Shown piece by piece: positions 1-7,215 of a DNA stretch of 41,048 nt. How positions within the stretch are numbered: position 1 is the first letter of the stretch; each line of letters opens with the position of its first letter. Below the pieces are notes generated by a model that searched no databases, was not told the origin of the DNA, and was given only the letters and a program-made list of their open reading frames with translations. This stretch comes from Achromobacter arsenitoxydans SY8 (lineage in GTDB: Bacteria > Pseudomonadota > Gammaproteobacteria > Burkholderiales > Burkholderiaceae_B). Both the position numbers and the translations under genes were made by a program. The stretch covers positions 1 to 41,048 of the forward strand of contig NZ_AGUF01000009.1 of assembly GCF_000236785.1 (NCBI RefSeq), read 5' to 3'.

Positions 1-650
1 GCAGCCTCGGCCTTGGCGGCCGGCGCGGCGGCGGCGGGCGCGGCGCCCTGGGCGGCGCCCTCGACCACGACCACGACCGAACCCTTGGCGACCTTGTCGC
101 CAACCTTGACCTTCACTTCCTTGACCACGCCGCCCTGCGAGGCCGGAATTTCCATCGAGGCCTTGTCGGATTCGACGGTGATCAGGCTTTGCTCGGCCTT
201 GATGGTGTCGCCCACGGCGACCATGACTTCAATGACTTCCACTTCCTTGAAGTCGCCGATGTCCGGCACTTCGATCTCGACCGGGCCGCTGGAAGCGGCC
301 GGGGCCGATGCCTCGGCCTTGGGCGCGGCGGCGGCGGCCTGCTTGGGCTCTTCCTTGGCGGCCGGCTTGGATTCAGCCTTCGGGGCCTCTTCCTTCGCGG
401 CGCCAGCGTCGGCCGCTTCAACTTCCAGCACGACCGCGCCTTCGGCGACCTTGTCGCCGACCTTCACGGCGATGGACTTCACCACGCCGCCCTGCGACGC
501 GGGGATTTCCATCGAGGCCTTGTCGGATTCGACCGTGATCAGGCTTTGTTCCGCCTTGATCGTGTCGCCCACGGCAACCAGCACTTCAATGACTTCCACT
601 TCTTTGAAGTCGCCGATGTCGGGAACCTTGATTTGCACGATGTTGCTCAT
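1..650 (-). CDS. aceF: Dihydrolipoamide acetyltransferase, E2 of pyruvate dehydrogenase (5' part only)
   Basis: This is the E2 core of the pyruvate dehydrogenase complex, which passes acetyl groups from E1 to CoA through lipoyl arms in the cytoplasm. About 216 N-terminal residues are visible; the peripheral-subunit-binding and catalytic domains lie beyond the left edge. Two lipoyl domains are seen, roughly residues 2-75 and 125-197. Each has the lipoylation motif [10 protein letters not shown], with the modified lysine at residue 44 in the first. Both domains open with [14 protein letters not shown] and are joined by an Ala/Pro/Glu/Lys-rich swinging linker. A second such linker begins at the cut end. 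The ATG at 650 sits 12 bases after the aceE stop with AAAGAG upstream, so it is probably cotranscribed with aceE. Identification is secure; the total number of lipoyl domains is unknown. Confidence 0.95.
   Translation of the reverse strand, partial: MSNIVQIKVPDIGDFKEVEVIEVLVAVGDTIKAEQSLITVESDKASMEIPASQGGVVKSIAVKVGDKVAEGAVVLEVEAADAGAAKEEAPKAESKPAAKEEPKQAAAAAPKAEASAPAASSGPVEIEVPDIGDFKEVEVIEVMVAVGDTIKAEQSLITVESDKASMEIPASQGGVVKEVKVKVGDKVAKGSVVVVVEGAAQGAAPAAAAPAAKAEA
125..620. repeat. Near-identical direct repeat encoding the two lipoyl domains
   Basis: Bases 125-263 and 482-620 are nearly identical direct copies exactly 357 bp apart. They encode matching segments of the two E2 lipoyl domains. 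Tandem lipoyl domains are normal in E2 proteins. The close match at the nucleotide level suggests recent duplication or continuing gene conversion. Confidence 0.85.
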
Positions 651-662
651 GTCTCTTTACCC

Positions 663-3371
663 TCAGGCGTATTGCGGGTTGGCTTTGTTCGGATTGATGC
701 CGTACTTCTTGATGGCTTCCGCCACCTTGGCGACCGGCACCTTGCCCTCGTCGGCCAGCGCGCGCAGCGCGGCGACGACGACGAAGTGGCGATCCACTTC
801 GAAGTGCTCGCGCAGCTTCGAGCGGAAATCCGAGCGGCCGAAACCATCGGTGCCCAGCACCTTGTATTCGCGGCCCTTGGGCACGAACGGACGGATCTGG
901 TCCGCAAAGAGCTTCATGTAGTCGGTCGACGCGATGATCGGGCCTTCCGTCTTGGCCAGCTGTTCCGTGACGTAAGCGACCTGCGGCTTTTTCTCGTCGG
1001 GGTGCAGCATGTTGTGGCGCTCGGCGTCCAGGCCGTTACGGCGCAGTTCCGTGAAGCTGGTGACGCTCCAGATGTCCGAGGCGACGTCCCAGTCGGCGGC
1101 CAGCAGTTCCTGTGCGGCCATGACTTCGCGCAGGATCGTGCCCGAACCCATCAGCTGCACGCGGTTCTTGCCCTTGCCGTGCGACTTCAGCTTGTACATG
1201 CCCTTGATGATGCCTTCCTCGTCGCCCTTGGTCAGACCGGGCTGCGGGTAGTTTTCGTTCATCACCGTCAGGTAGTAGTAGACGTTTTCCTGGTCTTCCA
1301 CCATGCGCTTGAGGCCATGCTGGATGATGACGGCCAGCTCATGGCCGAACGTCGGGTCGTAGGACACGCAGTTCGGGATGGTGGACGCCAGGATGTGGCT
1401 GTGGCCGTCTTCGTGCTGCAGGCCTTCGCCGTTCAGCGTCGTGCGGCCGGCGGTGCCGCCCAGCAGGAAGCCGCGCGCTTGCATGTCGCCGGCGGCCCAG
1501 GCCAGGTCGCCGATGCGCTGGAACCCGAACATCGAGTAGTAGATGAAGAACGGGATCATGATGCGGTTGTTCGAGGAGTACGACGTGGCCGCCGCAATCC
1601 ACGAGCTCATCGCGCCCGCTTCGTTGATGCCTTCCTGCAGGAGCTGGCCGTCGGCCGCTTCCTTGTAGTACATGACCTGGTCCTTGTCGACCGGGGTGTA
1701 CTTCTGGCCTTCCGGCGCATAGATGCCGATCTGGCGGAACAGGCCTTCCATGCCGAAGGTGCGCGATTCGTCGGCCAGGATCGGCACGACGCGCGGACCC
1801 AGTTCCTTGTCGCGCAGCACCTGGTTCAGGATGCGCACGAAGGCCTGGGTCGTGGAGATTTCGCGGCCTTCAGCGGTGGGTTCCAGCACGGCCTTGAAGG
1901 CGTCCAGCGCGGGCGCCTTCAGTTGTTCGTCGGCCTTGGCGCGGCGGCGCGGCAGGTAGCCGCCCAGCGCGGCGCGGCGCTCGTGCAGGTACTTCATTTC
2001 GGGCGAATCTTCGGCCGGCTTGAAGTACGGCAGGTCCGCCAGCTTGTCGTCCGGGATGGGGATGCCGAAGCGGTCGCGGAATTCGCGGATCGAGTCCAGC
2101 TCCAGCTTCTTCTGCTGGTGGGTCGGGTTCTTGGCCTGGCCCACGTGGCCCATGCCGTAGCCCTTGATGGTCTTGGCCAGGATGACGGTCGGCTGGCCGG
2201 TGTGGGTGCTGGCGGCGTTGAACGCGGCGTACACCTTGTGGGGATCGTGGCCGCCGCGGTTCAGGCGCCAGATGTCCTCGTCGCTCATGCGCGACACGGC
2301 TTCCAGCAGCTTCGGATGCTTGCCGAAGAAGTGCTCGCGGACGAACTTGCCGTCGTTGGCCTTGTACGCCTGGTACTCGCCGTCGACGGTTTCTTCCATG
2401 ATCTGGCGCAGGATGCCTTCCTTGTCATGGGCCAGCAGCGGGTCCCAGTAGCCGCCCCAGATCAGCTTGATGACGTTCCAGCCCGAACCGCGGAAGTCGC
2501 CTTCCAGTTCCTGGATGATCTTGCCGTTGCCGCGCACCGGGCCGTCCAGGCGCTGCAGGTTGCAGTTGATGACGAAGATCAGGTTGTCGAGCTTTTCGCG
2601 CGCGGCCAGGGCGATGGCGCCCAGCGATTCGGGTTCGTCCATTTCGCCGTCGCCGCAGAACACCCAGACCTTGCGCTTGCTGGTGTCGGCGATGCCGCGG
2701 GCGTGCAGGTACTTCAGGAAACGGGCCTGGTAGATGGCCATCAGCGGGCCCAGGCCCATGGACACGGTCGGGAACTGCCAGAAGTCCGGCATCAGCTTCG
2801 GATGCGGGTACGAGGACAGGCCCTTGCCATCGACTTCCTGGCGGAAGTGGTTGAGCTGTTCTTCGGTCAGGCGGCCTTCGAGGTAGGCGCGGCCGTACAT
2901 GCCCGGCGAGGTGTGGCCCTGGAAGTAGACCAGGTCGCCGCCGTGGTTTTCGTCTTCGGCGTGCCAGAAGTGGTTCTGGCCGCAGCCGATCATGGTGGCC
3001 AGCGAGGCGAACGACGCGATGTGGCCGCCCAGGTCGCCGCCGTCCGGCGGGTTGTGCTTGTTGGCCTTGACCACCATGGCCATGGCGTTCCAGCGCACGT
3101 ACGAGCGGATGCGCGATTCCAGTTCCAGGTTGCCCGGATGCGCCGGCTCCAGGCCGGGGGGAATCGTGTTGACGTAAGCGGTATTGGGCGAGAACGGGAT
3201 GTGGGCGCCGGAGCGACGGGCTTCGTCGATCAGGCGTTCCAGCAGGTAGTGGGCGCGCTGCGGTCCTTCGCGATCAAGGACTGCCGCCAGGGCTTCGAGC
3301 CACTCCTGGGTTTCAAGGGTGTCTTCGTCGTTGGCAGCCTGCACGGCGCCAGCCTGGGCGAAAGAGGACAT
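663..3371 (-). CDS. aceE: Pyruvate dehydrogenase E1 component, homodimeric type
   Basis: This thiamine-diphosphate enzyme decarboxylates pyruvate and acetylates the lipoyl groups of AceF. The 902 aa length matches the single-chain (alpha2) E1 of gammaproteobacteria and betaproteobacteria. The TPP/Mg signature runs from GDGEMDEPES (residues 240-249) to NCNLQ (269-273). The N-terminal GGHIASFASLA and GHTSPGMYGRAYLEGR blocks are typical of AceE. I chose ATG 3371 (MSSFAQAG...) because AGGAGA lies just upstream; the reading frame stays open a further 12 codons without a good ribosome site. aceF follows after 12 bases. The gene has its own candidate promoter at 3529-3558, a long leader with a hairpin, and upstream direct repeats shared with the divergent sensor kinase region. 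Confidence 0.97.
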   Translation of the reverse strand: MSSFAQAGAVQAANDEDTLETQEWLEALAAVLDREGPQRAHYLLERLIDEARRSGAHIPFSPNTAYVNTIPPGLEPAHPGNLELESRIRSYVRWNAMAMVVKANKHNPPDGGDLGGHIASFASLATMIGCGQNHFWHAEDENHGGDLVYFQGHTSPGMYGRAYLEGRLTEEQLNHFRQEVDGKGLSSYPHPKLMPDFWQFPTVSMGLGPLMAIYQARFLKYLHARGIADTSKRKVWVFCGDGEMDEPESLGAIALAAREKLDNLIFVINCNLQRLDGPVRGNGKIIQELEGDFRGSGWNVIKLIWGGYWDPLLAHDKEGILRQIMEETVDGEYQAYKANDGKFVREHFFGKHPKLLEAVSRMSDEDIWRLNRGGHDPHKVYAAFNAASTHTGQPTVILAKTIKGYGMGHVGQAKNPTHQQKKLELDSIREFRDRFGIPIPDDKLADLPYFKPAEDSPEMKYLHERRAALGGYLPRRRAKADEQLKAPALDAFKAVLEPTAEGREISTTQAFVRILNQVLRDKELGPRVVPILADESRTFGMEGLFRQIGIYAPEGQKYTPVDKDQVMYYKEAADGQLLQEGINEAGAMSSWIAAATSYSSNNRIMIPFFIYYSMFGFQRIGDLAWAAGDMQARGFLLGGTAGRTTLNGEGLQHEDGHSHILASTIPNCVSYDPTFGHELAVIIQHGLKRMVEDQENVYYYLTVMNENYPQPGLTKGDEEGIIKGMYKLKSHGKGKNRVQLMGSGTILREVMAAQELLAADWDVASDIWSVTSFTELRRNGLDAERHNMLHPDEKKPQVAYVTEQLAKTEGPIIASTDYMKLFADQIRPFVPKGREYKVLGTDGFGRSDFRSKLREHFEVDRHFVVVAALRALADEGKVPVAKVAEAIKKYGINPNKANPQYA

Positions 3372-3437
3372 CGTGTGTCTCCTGTTGGGGTTCGTTCGTG
3401 ACCACACACCCGCTTATTTATCTACTCGCGGACATTG

Positions 3438-3468
3438 CATGGTAGCCGGGATCATCCGGGCTACCATG
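3438..3468 (-). promoter_or_regulatory. Leader hairpin upstream of aceE
   Basis: A perfect 10-bp inverted repeat pairs CATGGTAGCC (3438-3447) with GGCTACCATG (3459-3468) around an 11-base loop. It lies 67-97 bases upstream of the aceE start and downstream of the candidate promoter, so it would be in the mRNA leader. There is no T tract, so it is not an obvious terminator. It could be a protein operator or an mRNA structure. Confidence 0.6.
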
Positions 3469-3528
3469 TGATGCATGGGGTCGGGGTGTTCTAAGGACCT
3501 GCCAGGGCCGGTTTCCCTATCAGGCGGC

Positions 3529-3558
3529 ATTCTAAGAAAGAAGATTAACCGGTCGCAA
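3529..3558 (-). promoter_or_regulatory. Candidate sigma70 promoter of aceEF
   Basis: On the minus strand TTGCGA (3558-3553) and TAGAAT (3534-3529) are separated by 18 bp. Transcription would start near 3522 and give a leader of about 150 nt before aceE. The direct repeats at 3564-3597 abut the -35 box, a position usual for an activator. Confidence 0.5.
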
Positions 3559-3560
3559 GG

Positions 3561-3660
3561 AAAATTTCATGTTGCGGTACGGCATTTCATAATGCGGAAA
3601 GCTGAACAGAAGCTGACTTGCAAATTCGCATACTGAATGCCCGAGGCGCATACTTTTTAT
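3561..3660. repeat. Two outward-facing pairs of 20-bp-spaced direct repeats in the aceE/kinase gap
   Basis: On the minus strand CCGCA-N2-ATGAAAT occurs twice, 20 bp apart (within 3564-3577 and 3584-3597). On the plus strand CGCATACT occurs twice, also 20 bp apart (3627-3634 and 3647-3654), the first followed by GAAT. All four share a CGCA core; three of them (not the last) continue with TGAA two or three bases later. Each pair reads toward one of the divergent genes. The 20-bp period, about two helical turns, suits a regulator bound to one DNA face. The 346-bp gap (3372-3717) otherwise holds the aceE promoter, the leader hairpin and a strong Shine-Dalgarno at 3671-3681. Confidence 0.6.
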
Positions 3661-3670
3661 GGCCTAGCCT

Positions 3671-3684
3671 AAAAGGAGGGGTTG
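3671..3684 (+). promoter_or_regulatory. Strong Shine-Dalgarno of uncertain start before the sensor kinase
   Basis: AAAAGGAGGGG is the best ribosome site in the gap, but no ATG follows at a normal distance. In the kinase frame a TTG begins at 3682, only two bases after AGGAGG, and the first ATG is at 3718. Either the kinase starts at a rare codon here or the SD-like stretch is not used. Confidence 0.4.
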
Positions 3685-3717
3685 ATTCCCGGCAATTCCC
3701 TCCCAACACGCACTAAA

Positions 3718-5499
3718 ATGCGCGGTCTATCCGACCCGAATTCCATGTCCAGCGCGCCCAAGTCCAACATACCCACGCCATTCCACGACCACGCCCGCAC
3801 CCGGCGGCGCGGGGTGTACTGGGTCACGCCCGCGATGGTGCTGATTCTGTACATCTGTGTGATGGCGGTGTTCTTCTGGCTGCAGCGCATCCATGACGAC
3901 AGCGTCATGTTCGTCACGATCGACCAGGAACTGCGCCAGCAACGGCTGATCTGGGTGGTGCTGGCGCTGTCCTGCGTGATCGTCATCAGCCTGCTGATGC
4001 TCTGGCGCTATACGCGCTTCCGGTCCACCGCCGAGGCCGCGCTCATCGCCGAAACCGGTTTCCGGCGCGCCATGGAAAACTCCATGTCCACGGGCATGCG
4101 GGTGCTCGACATGGAAGGCCGCATCGCCTACGTGAACCCCGCGTTCTGCCGCATGATCGGCTGGAACGAGGCCGACCTGATCGGGCGCAGCCCGCCCTTC
4201 CCCTACTGGGTGCCGGGCCGCCACGAGCAGCACCAGCATACGCTGGACGTCCTGATGTCCGGCAAGACGCCCAGCAGCGGCCTGGAGGTCGAGGCGCAGC
4301 GCCGCGACGGCTCGCGCTTCACGGCGCGCATGTATGTGTCGCCCCTGCTGGATCCCAACGGCAACCAGATCGGCTGGATGACGTCGATGACCGACATCAC
4401 CGAGCCCAAGCGCATCCGCGAGGCCCTGACCGCCGCGCACGAACGTTTCATGACCGTGCTGGAAGGCCTGGACGACGCCATTTCTGTCACCGCCGACACC
4501 CACGACGGCCTGGAACTGCTGTTTGCCAACCGCACCTACCGCCGCGTGTTCGGCGCGCAGACGGGCGGCCACGACGAACTGCTGGCCGGCCGCCGCGGCC
4601 GCTTTACCGACGAATCGGTCGAGGTCTTCGCGCCGTCGGTGCAGCGCTGGTTCGAAGTCCACCACCGCATGCTGGCCTGGACCGACGGCCGCCGCGTGCG
4701 CATGCAGGTGGCGCGCGACATCACCGAGCGCCGCGTCCACGAAGAAGCGTCTCGCGTGCAACAGGAAAAGATCCAGCTCACCAGCCGCCTGACCACGATG
4801 GGCGAAATGGCCTCGTCGCTGGCGCACGAACTGAACCAGCCGCTGACGGCCATCGCCAACTACAGCATGGGCGCGGTCGCGCTGGTCAAGGCTGGCCACA
4901 CCAGCCCGAACATGCTGCTGCCGGCGCTGGAAAAGGCCGCCTCGCAGGCCGAGCGCGCCGGCAAGATCATCAGCCGCATCCGCGAATTCGTGAAGCGCAG
5001 CGAGCCGCGCCGCCAGCGCGTGGCCATCGGCCGCATTGTCGACAATGCCATCGGTTTCGCCGAAATCGACGCCCGCAAGCGGCGCATCCGTATCGACAGC
5101 TTCGTGCCGTCGAACGCCCCGGACGTCCTGGCCGACCCCATCCTGATCGAGCAGGTGCTGCTGAACCTGCTCAAGAATGGGCTGGAAGCCATGGAAAAGA
5201 GCGAGTCCGACGAGCTTAAGGTTGCCGTAATTCTGCACGACCAACATATCGAGGTGGCAGTGGTTGACCGCGGCCACGGCCTTGCCGAACCCGAGCGCCT
5301 GTTCGAACCCTTCTTCAGCACCAAGACCCAGGGCCTGGGCATGGGGCTGAATATCTGCCGTACCATTATCGAATCGCACCATGGCCGCCTGTGGGCAGAT
5401 CCCAATCCTGCCGGCGGCACCATCTTCCGCTTTACCCTGCCCTGCGCTGCACCCCAGTCGCAGGCCCAGAACGATCAGTCCGAGGAGTTGCACGCATGA
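3718..5499 (+). CDS. FixL-like PAS sensor histidine kinase, membrane-anchored
   Basis: A two-component sensor kinase, about 593 aa from this start. Two transmembrane helices (about 34-55 and 78-96) enclose a short periplasmic loop. A PAS domain follows (about 115-228, with FRRAMENSMSTGMRVLD and the PAC end MTSMTDITEPK), then a second degenerate PAS (about 240-336). The HisKA H-box is ASSLAHELNQPLTA with phosphorylated His 370. The ATPase domain shows LLNLLKNGLEAM (N box), DRGHGL (G1), FEPFFSTK (F) and GLGMGLNICR (G2). The order and the FixJ-type partner define the FixL/DctB/TodS-like class. A heme ligand cannot be assigned, though the PAS helix region is His-rich (GRHEQHQHTL). The start is uncertain: TTG 3682, ATG 3718 and ATG 3745 are all possible. 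Its stop overlaps the regulator start in an ATGA. Confidence 0.9.
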   Translation: MRGLSDPNSMSSAPKSNIPTPFHDHARTRRRGVYWVTPAMVLILYICVMAVFFWLQRIHDDSVMFVTIDQELRQQRLIWVVLALSCVIVISLLMLWRYTRFRSTAEAALIAETGFRRAMENSMSTGMRVLDMEGRIAYVNPAFCRMIGWNEADLIGRSPPFPYWVPGRHEQHQHTLDVLMSGKTPSSGLEVEAQRRDGSRFTARMYVSPLLDPNGNQIGWMTSMTDITEPKRIREALTAAHERFMTVLEGLDDAISVTADTHDGLELLFANRTYRRVFGAQTGGHDELLAGRRGRFTDESVEVFAPSVQRWFEVHHRMLAWTDGRRVRMQVARDITERRVHEEASRVQQEKIQLTSRLTTMGEMASSLAHELNQPLTAIANYSMGAVALVKAGHTSPNMLLPALEKAASQAERAGKIISRIREFVKRSEPRRQRVAIGRIVDNAIGFAEIDARKRRIRIDSFVPSNAPDVLADPILIEQVLLNLLKNGLEAMEKSESDELKVAVILHDQHIEVAVVDRGHGLAEPERLFEPFFSTKTQGLGMGLNICRTIIESHHGRLWADPNPAGGTIFRFTLPCAAPQSQAQNDQSEELHA

Positions 5500-6122
5500 A
5501 CACGCCCCACCTGTCGAGCACGGTATTCATTGTTGACGACGACGAAGCGGTCCGCGATTCGCTGCGCTGGCTGTTGGAAGCCAACGGATACCGCGTTCGC
5601 GCCTACGCCAGCGGCGAGTCTTTCCTGGAAGACTACGACGCCAGCCAGATCGGCGTGCTGATCGCCGACGTCCGCATGCCCGGCATGAGCGGCCTGGAAC
5701 TGCAGGAACAGCTGATCGCCCGCAACGCGCCGCTGCCCATCGTGTTCATCACGGGCCACGGCGACGTGCCCATGGCCGTGTCCACCATGAAAAAGGGCGC
5801 GGTCGACTTCCTGGAAAAGCCCTTTAATGAATCCGACCTGCGCGAAATCGTGGCGCGCATGCTCGAACAGGCCACGCAGCGCGTAAGCAAGCACCAGGCC
5901 CAGAAGGATCACGAAGCCATGCTGGCGCGCCTGACCGCGCGCGAGCAGCAGGTGCTGGAGCGCATCGTCGCCGGCCGCTTGAACAAGCAGATCGCCGACG
6001 ACCTGGGCATCAGCATCAAGACCGTCGAGGCGCACCGCGCCAACATTATGGAAAAACTTGAAGTGACCACCGTTGCTGATTTGATGAAAGTGGCTTTGGC
6101 CAAACCCGAGGCACATGCATGA
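5496..6122 (+). CDS. FixJ-family response regulator (REC-LuxR HTH)
   Basis: A DNA-binding response regulator of 208 aa, the expected partner of the kinase just upstream. The receiver domain (about 8-125) has the acidic pocket [10 protein letters not shown], phospho-acceptor Asp 58 in [10 protein letters not shown], the conserved Thr in [12 protein letters not shown] and the Lys in FLEKPF. The C-terminal LuxR/FixJ helix-turn-helix (about 145-205) reads [15 protein letters not shown] and [21 protein letters not shown] 5496 overlaps the kinase stop, with GAGGAG upstream. Its own stop overlaps the folD start in the same way, so kinase, regulator and folD are translationally coupled. Candidate targets are the repeats in the aceE/kinase gap. 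Signal and regulon are unknown. Confidence 0.93.
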   Translation: MNTPHLSSTVFIVDDDEAVRDSLRWLLEANGYRVRAYASGESFLEDYDASQIGVLIADVRMPGMSGLELQEQLIARNAPLPIVFITGHGDVPMAVSTMKKGAVDFLEKPFNESDLREIVARMLEQATQRVSKHQAQKDHEAMLARLTAREQQVLERIVAGRLNKQIADDLGISIKTVEAHRANIMEKLEVTTVADLMKVALAKPEAHA

Positions 6123-6973
6123 CCGCTAGGATTATTGACGGCGCGGCTTTGTCGCTGCGCATCCGCGAAGAAGTCGCCCAACGCGTTTCGGCCCTGGCCG
6201 CCAAGGGCGCCCGCCCCGGCCTGGCCGTTGTCCTGGTGGGCGCGGATCCCGCGTCGCAGGTGTATGTGCGCAACAAGGTCGCGGCCTGCGAAAAGGCCGG
6301 ACTGCATTCCGTGAAAGAGCAGTACCCGGCCGAGATGACCGAAGCCGAACTGCTGGCCCGCATCGAAGTCCTGAACCAGGACCCGACCATCCACGGCATC
6401 CTGGTGCAGCTGCCGCTGCCCAAGCACATGGACGCCCACAAGGTCATCGAGGCCATCGCGGCCGAGAAGGACGTGGACGGGTTCCATGTCAGCAATGCCG
6501 GCCTGCTCATGACCGGCCAGCCGCTGTTCCGTCCCTGCACGCCCTATGGCGTGATGAAGATGCTGGAATCCGAAGGCGTGGCGCTGCGCGGCGCCGAGGC
6601 CGTCATCGTCGGCGCCAGCAATATCGTGGGCAAGCCCATGGCCATGCTGCTGCTGCAGGCCGGCGCCACCATCACGATCTGCAATTCCAAGACGCGCGAC
6701 CTGGCCGCCCAGACCCGCCGCGCCGACGTGCTGGTGGTCGCCACCGGCAAGCCCGGCATGATCGACGGTTCGATGATCAAGCCCGGCGCCGTCGTCATCG
6801 ACGTGGGCATCAATCGCGGCGCCGACGGCAAGCTGTGCGGCGACGTGGACTTCGCCTCCGCCAAGGAAGTGGCCGGCGCGATCACGCCCGTGCCCGGCGG
6901 CGTGGGCCCCATGACCATCGCCATGCTGCTGGTCAATACCGTCGAAGCGGCGGAACGGGCCGCGGGCGCCTGA
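6119..6973 (+). CDS. folD: Methylenetetrahydrofolate dehydrogenase / methenyltetrahydrofolate cyclohydrolase
   Basis: Bifunctional cytoplasmic enzyme of one-carbon metabolism that interconverts 5,10-methylene-THF, 5,10-methenyl-THF and 10-formyl-THF using NADP. The 284 aa length is standard. Catalytic Tyr 49 and Lys 53 sit in [23 protein letters not shown], the NADP motif [14 protein letters not shown] and the C-terminal signature [14 protein letters not shown] are all present. The ATG at 6119 overlaps the response-regulator stop by four bases, so folD is the third gene of the sensor-kinase operon. That pairing of a housekeeping folate enzyme with a two-component system is notable. Function is confident; the reason for the linkage is not known. 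Confidence 0.97.
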   Translation: MTARIIDGAALSLRIREEVAQRVSALAAKGARPGLAVVLVGADPASQVYVRNKVAACEKAGLHSVKEQYPAEMTEAELLARIEVLNQDPTIHGILVQLPLPKHMDAHKVIEAIAAEKDVDGFHVSNAGLLMTGQPLFRPCTPYGVMKMLESEGVALRGAEAVIVGASNIVGKPMAMLLLQAGATITICNSKTRDLAAQTRRADVLVVATGKPGMIDGSMIKPGAVVIDVGINRGADGKLCGDVDFASAKEVAGAITPVPGGVGPMTIAMLLVNTVEAAERAAGA

Positions 6974-6990
6974 GGACGCAAGCGCAGCCG

Positions 6991-7071
6991 GACACCGGCA
7001 GCCCCCCGGTGTCTGACACCCGCATGAGACAGCCGTCAGACTGAACGGCCATCTCCCGGGTGTCAGACACC
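6991..7071. repeat. Intergenic palindromes GGTGTC-N-GACACC
   Basis: Two 13-base palindromes differ only in the central base: GGTGTCTGACACC at 7008-7020 and GGTGTCAGACACC at 7059-7071. The first also pairs with an upstream GACACCGG (6991-6998 with CCGGTGTC 7006-7013, 7-base loop). They fill the 242-bp gap between folD and the peptidase gene. No T tract follows, so a classical terminator is unlikely. They look like a dispersed intergenic repeat or a protein site. The rest of the gap shows no gene. Confidence 0.7.
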
Positions 7072-7215
7072 TGCCGCGATACCCCGGCGCGTGCAAGAGA
7101 AACCGGTGCCCGGCGATCCGCACCTTGCATTCTTGCGGATCGCCCTTACCTGATCCTTATGTCCTTCGCCGGCGCGCCGACCGCGCCGCCCGCCATCATT
7201 CAAGCCGGTAACACC

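Noticed and set aside
189-3401. Very long open frame on the plus strand opposite aceE and aceF
   Set aside because: It is antisense to aceE, whose catalytic motifs are intact; such frames are common in GC-rich DNA and the translation is a low-complexity Val/Arg/His/Gly-rich shadow.
3718-5499. True oxygen-sensing heme FixL
   Set aside because: The PAS domain cannot be aligned to a definite proximal heme histidine by eye, so only a FixL-like architecture is claimed.
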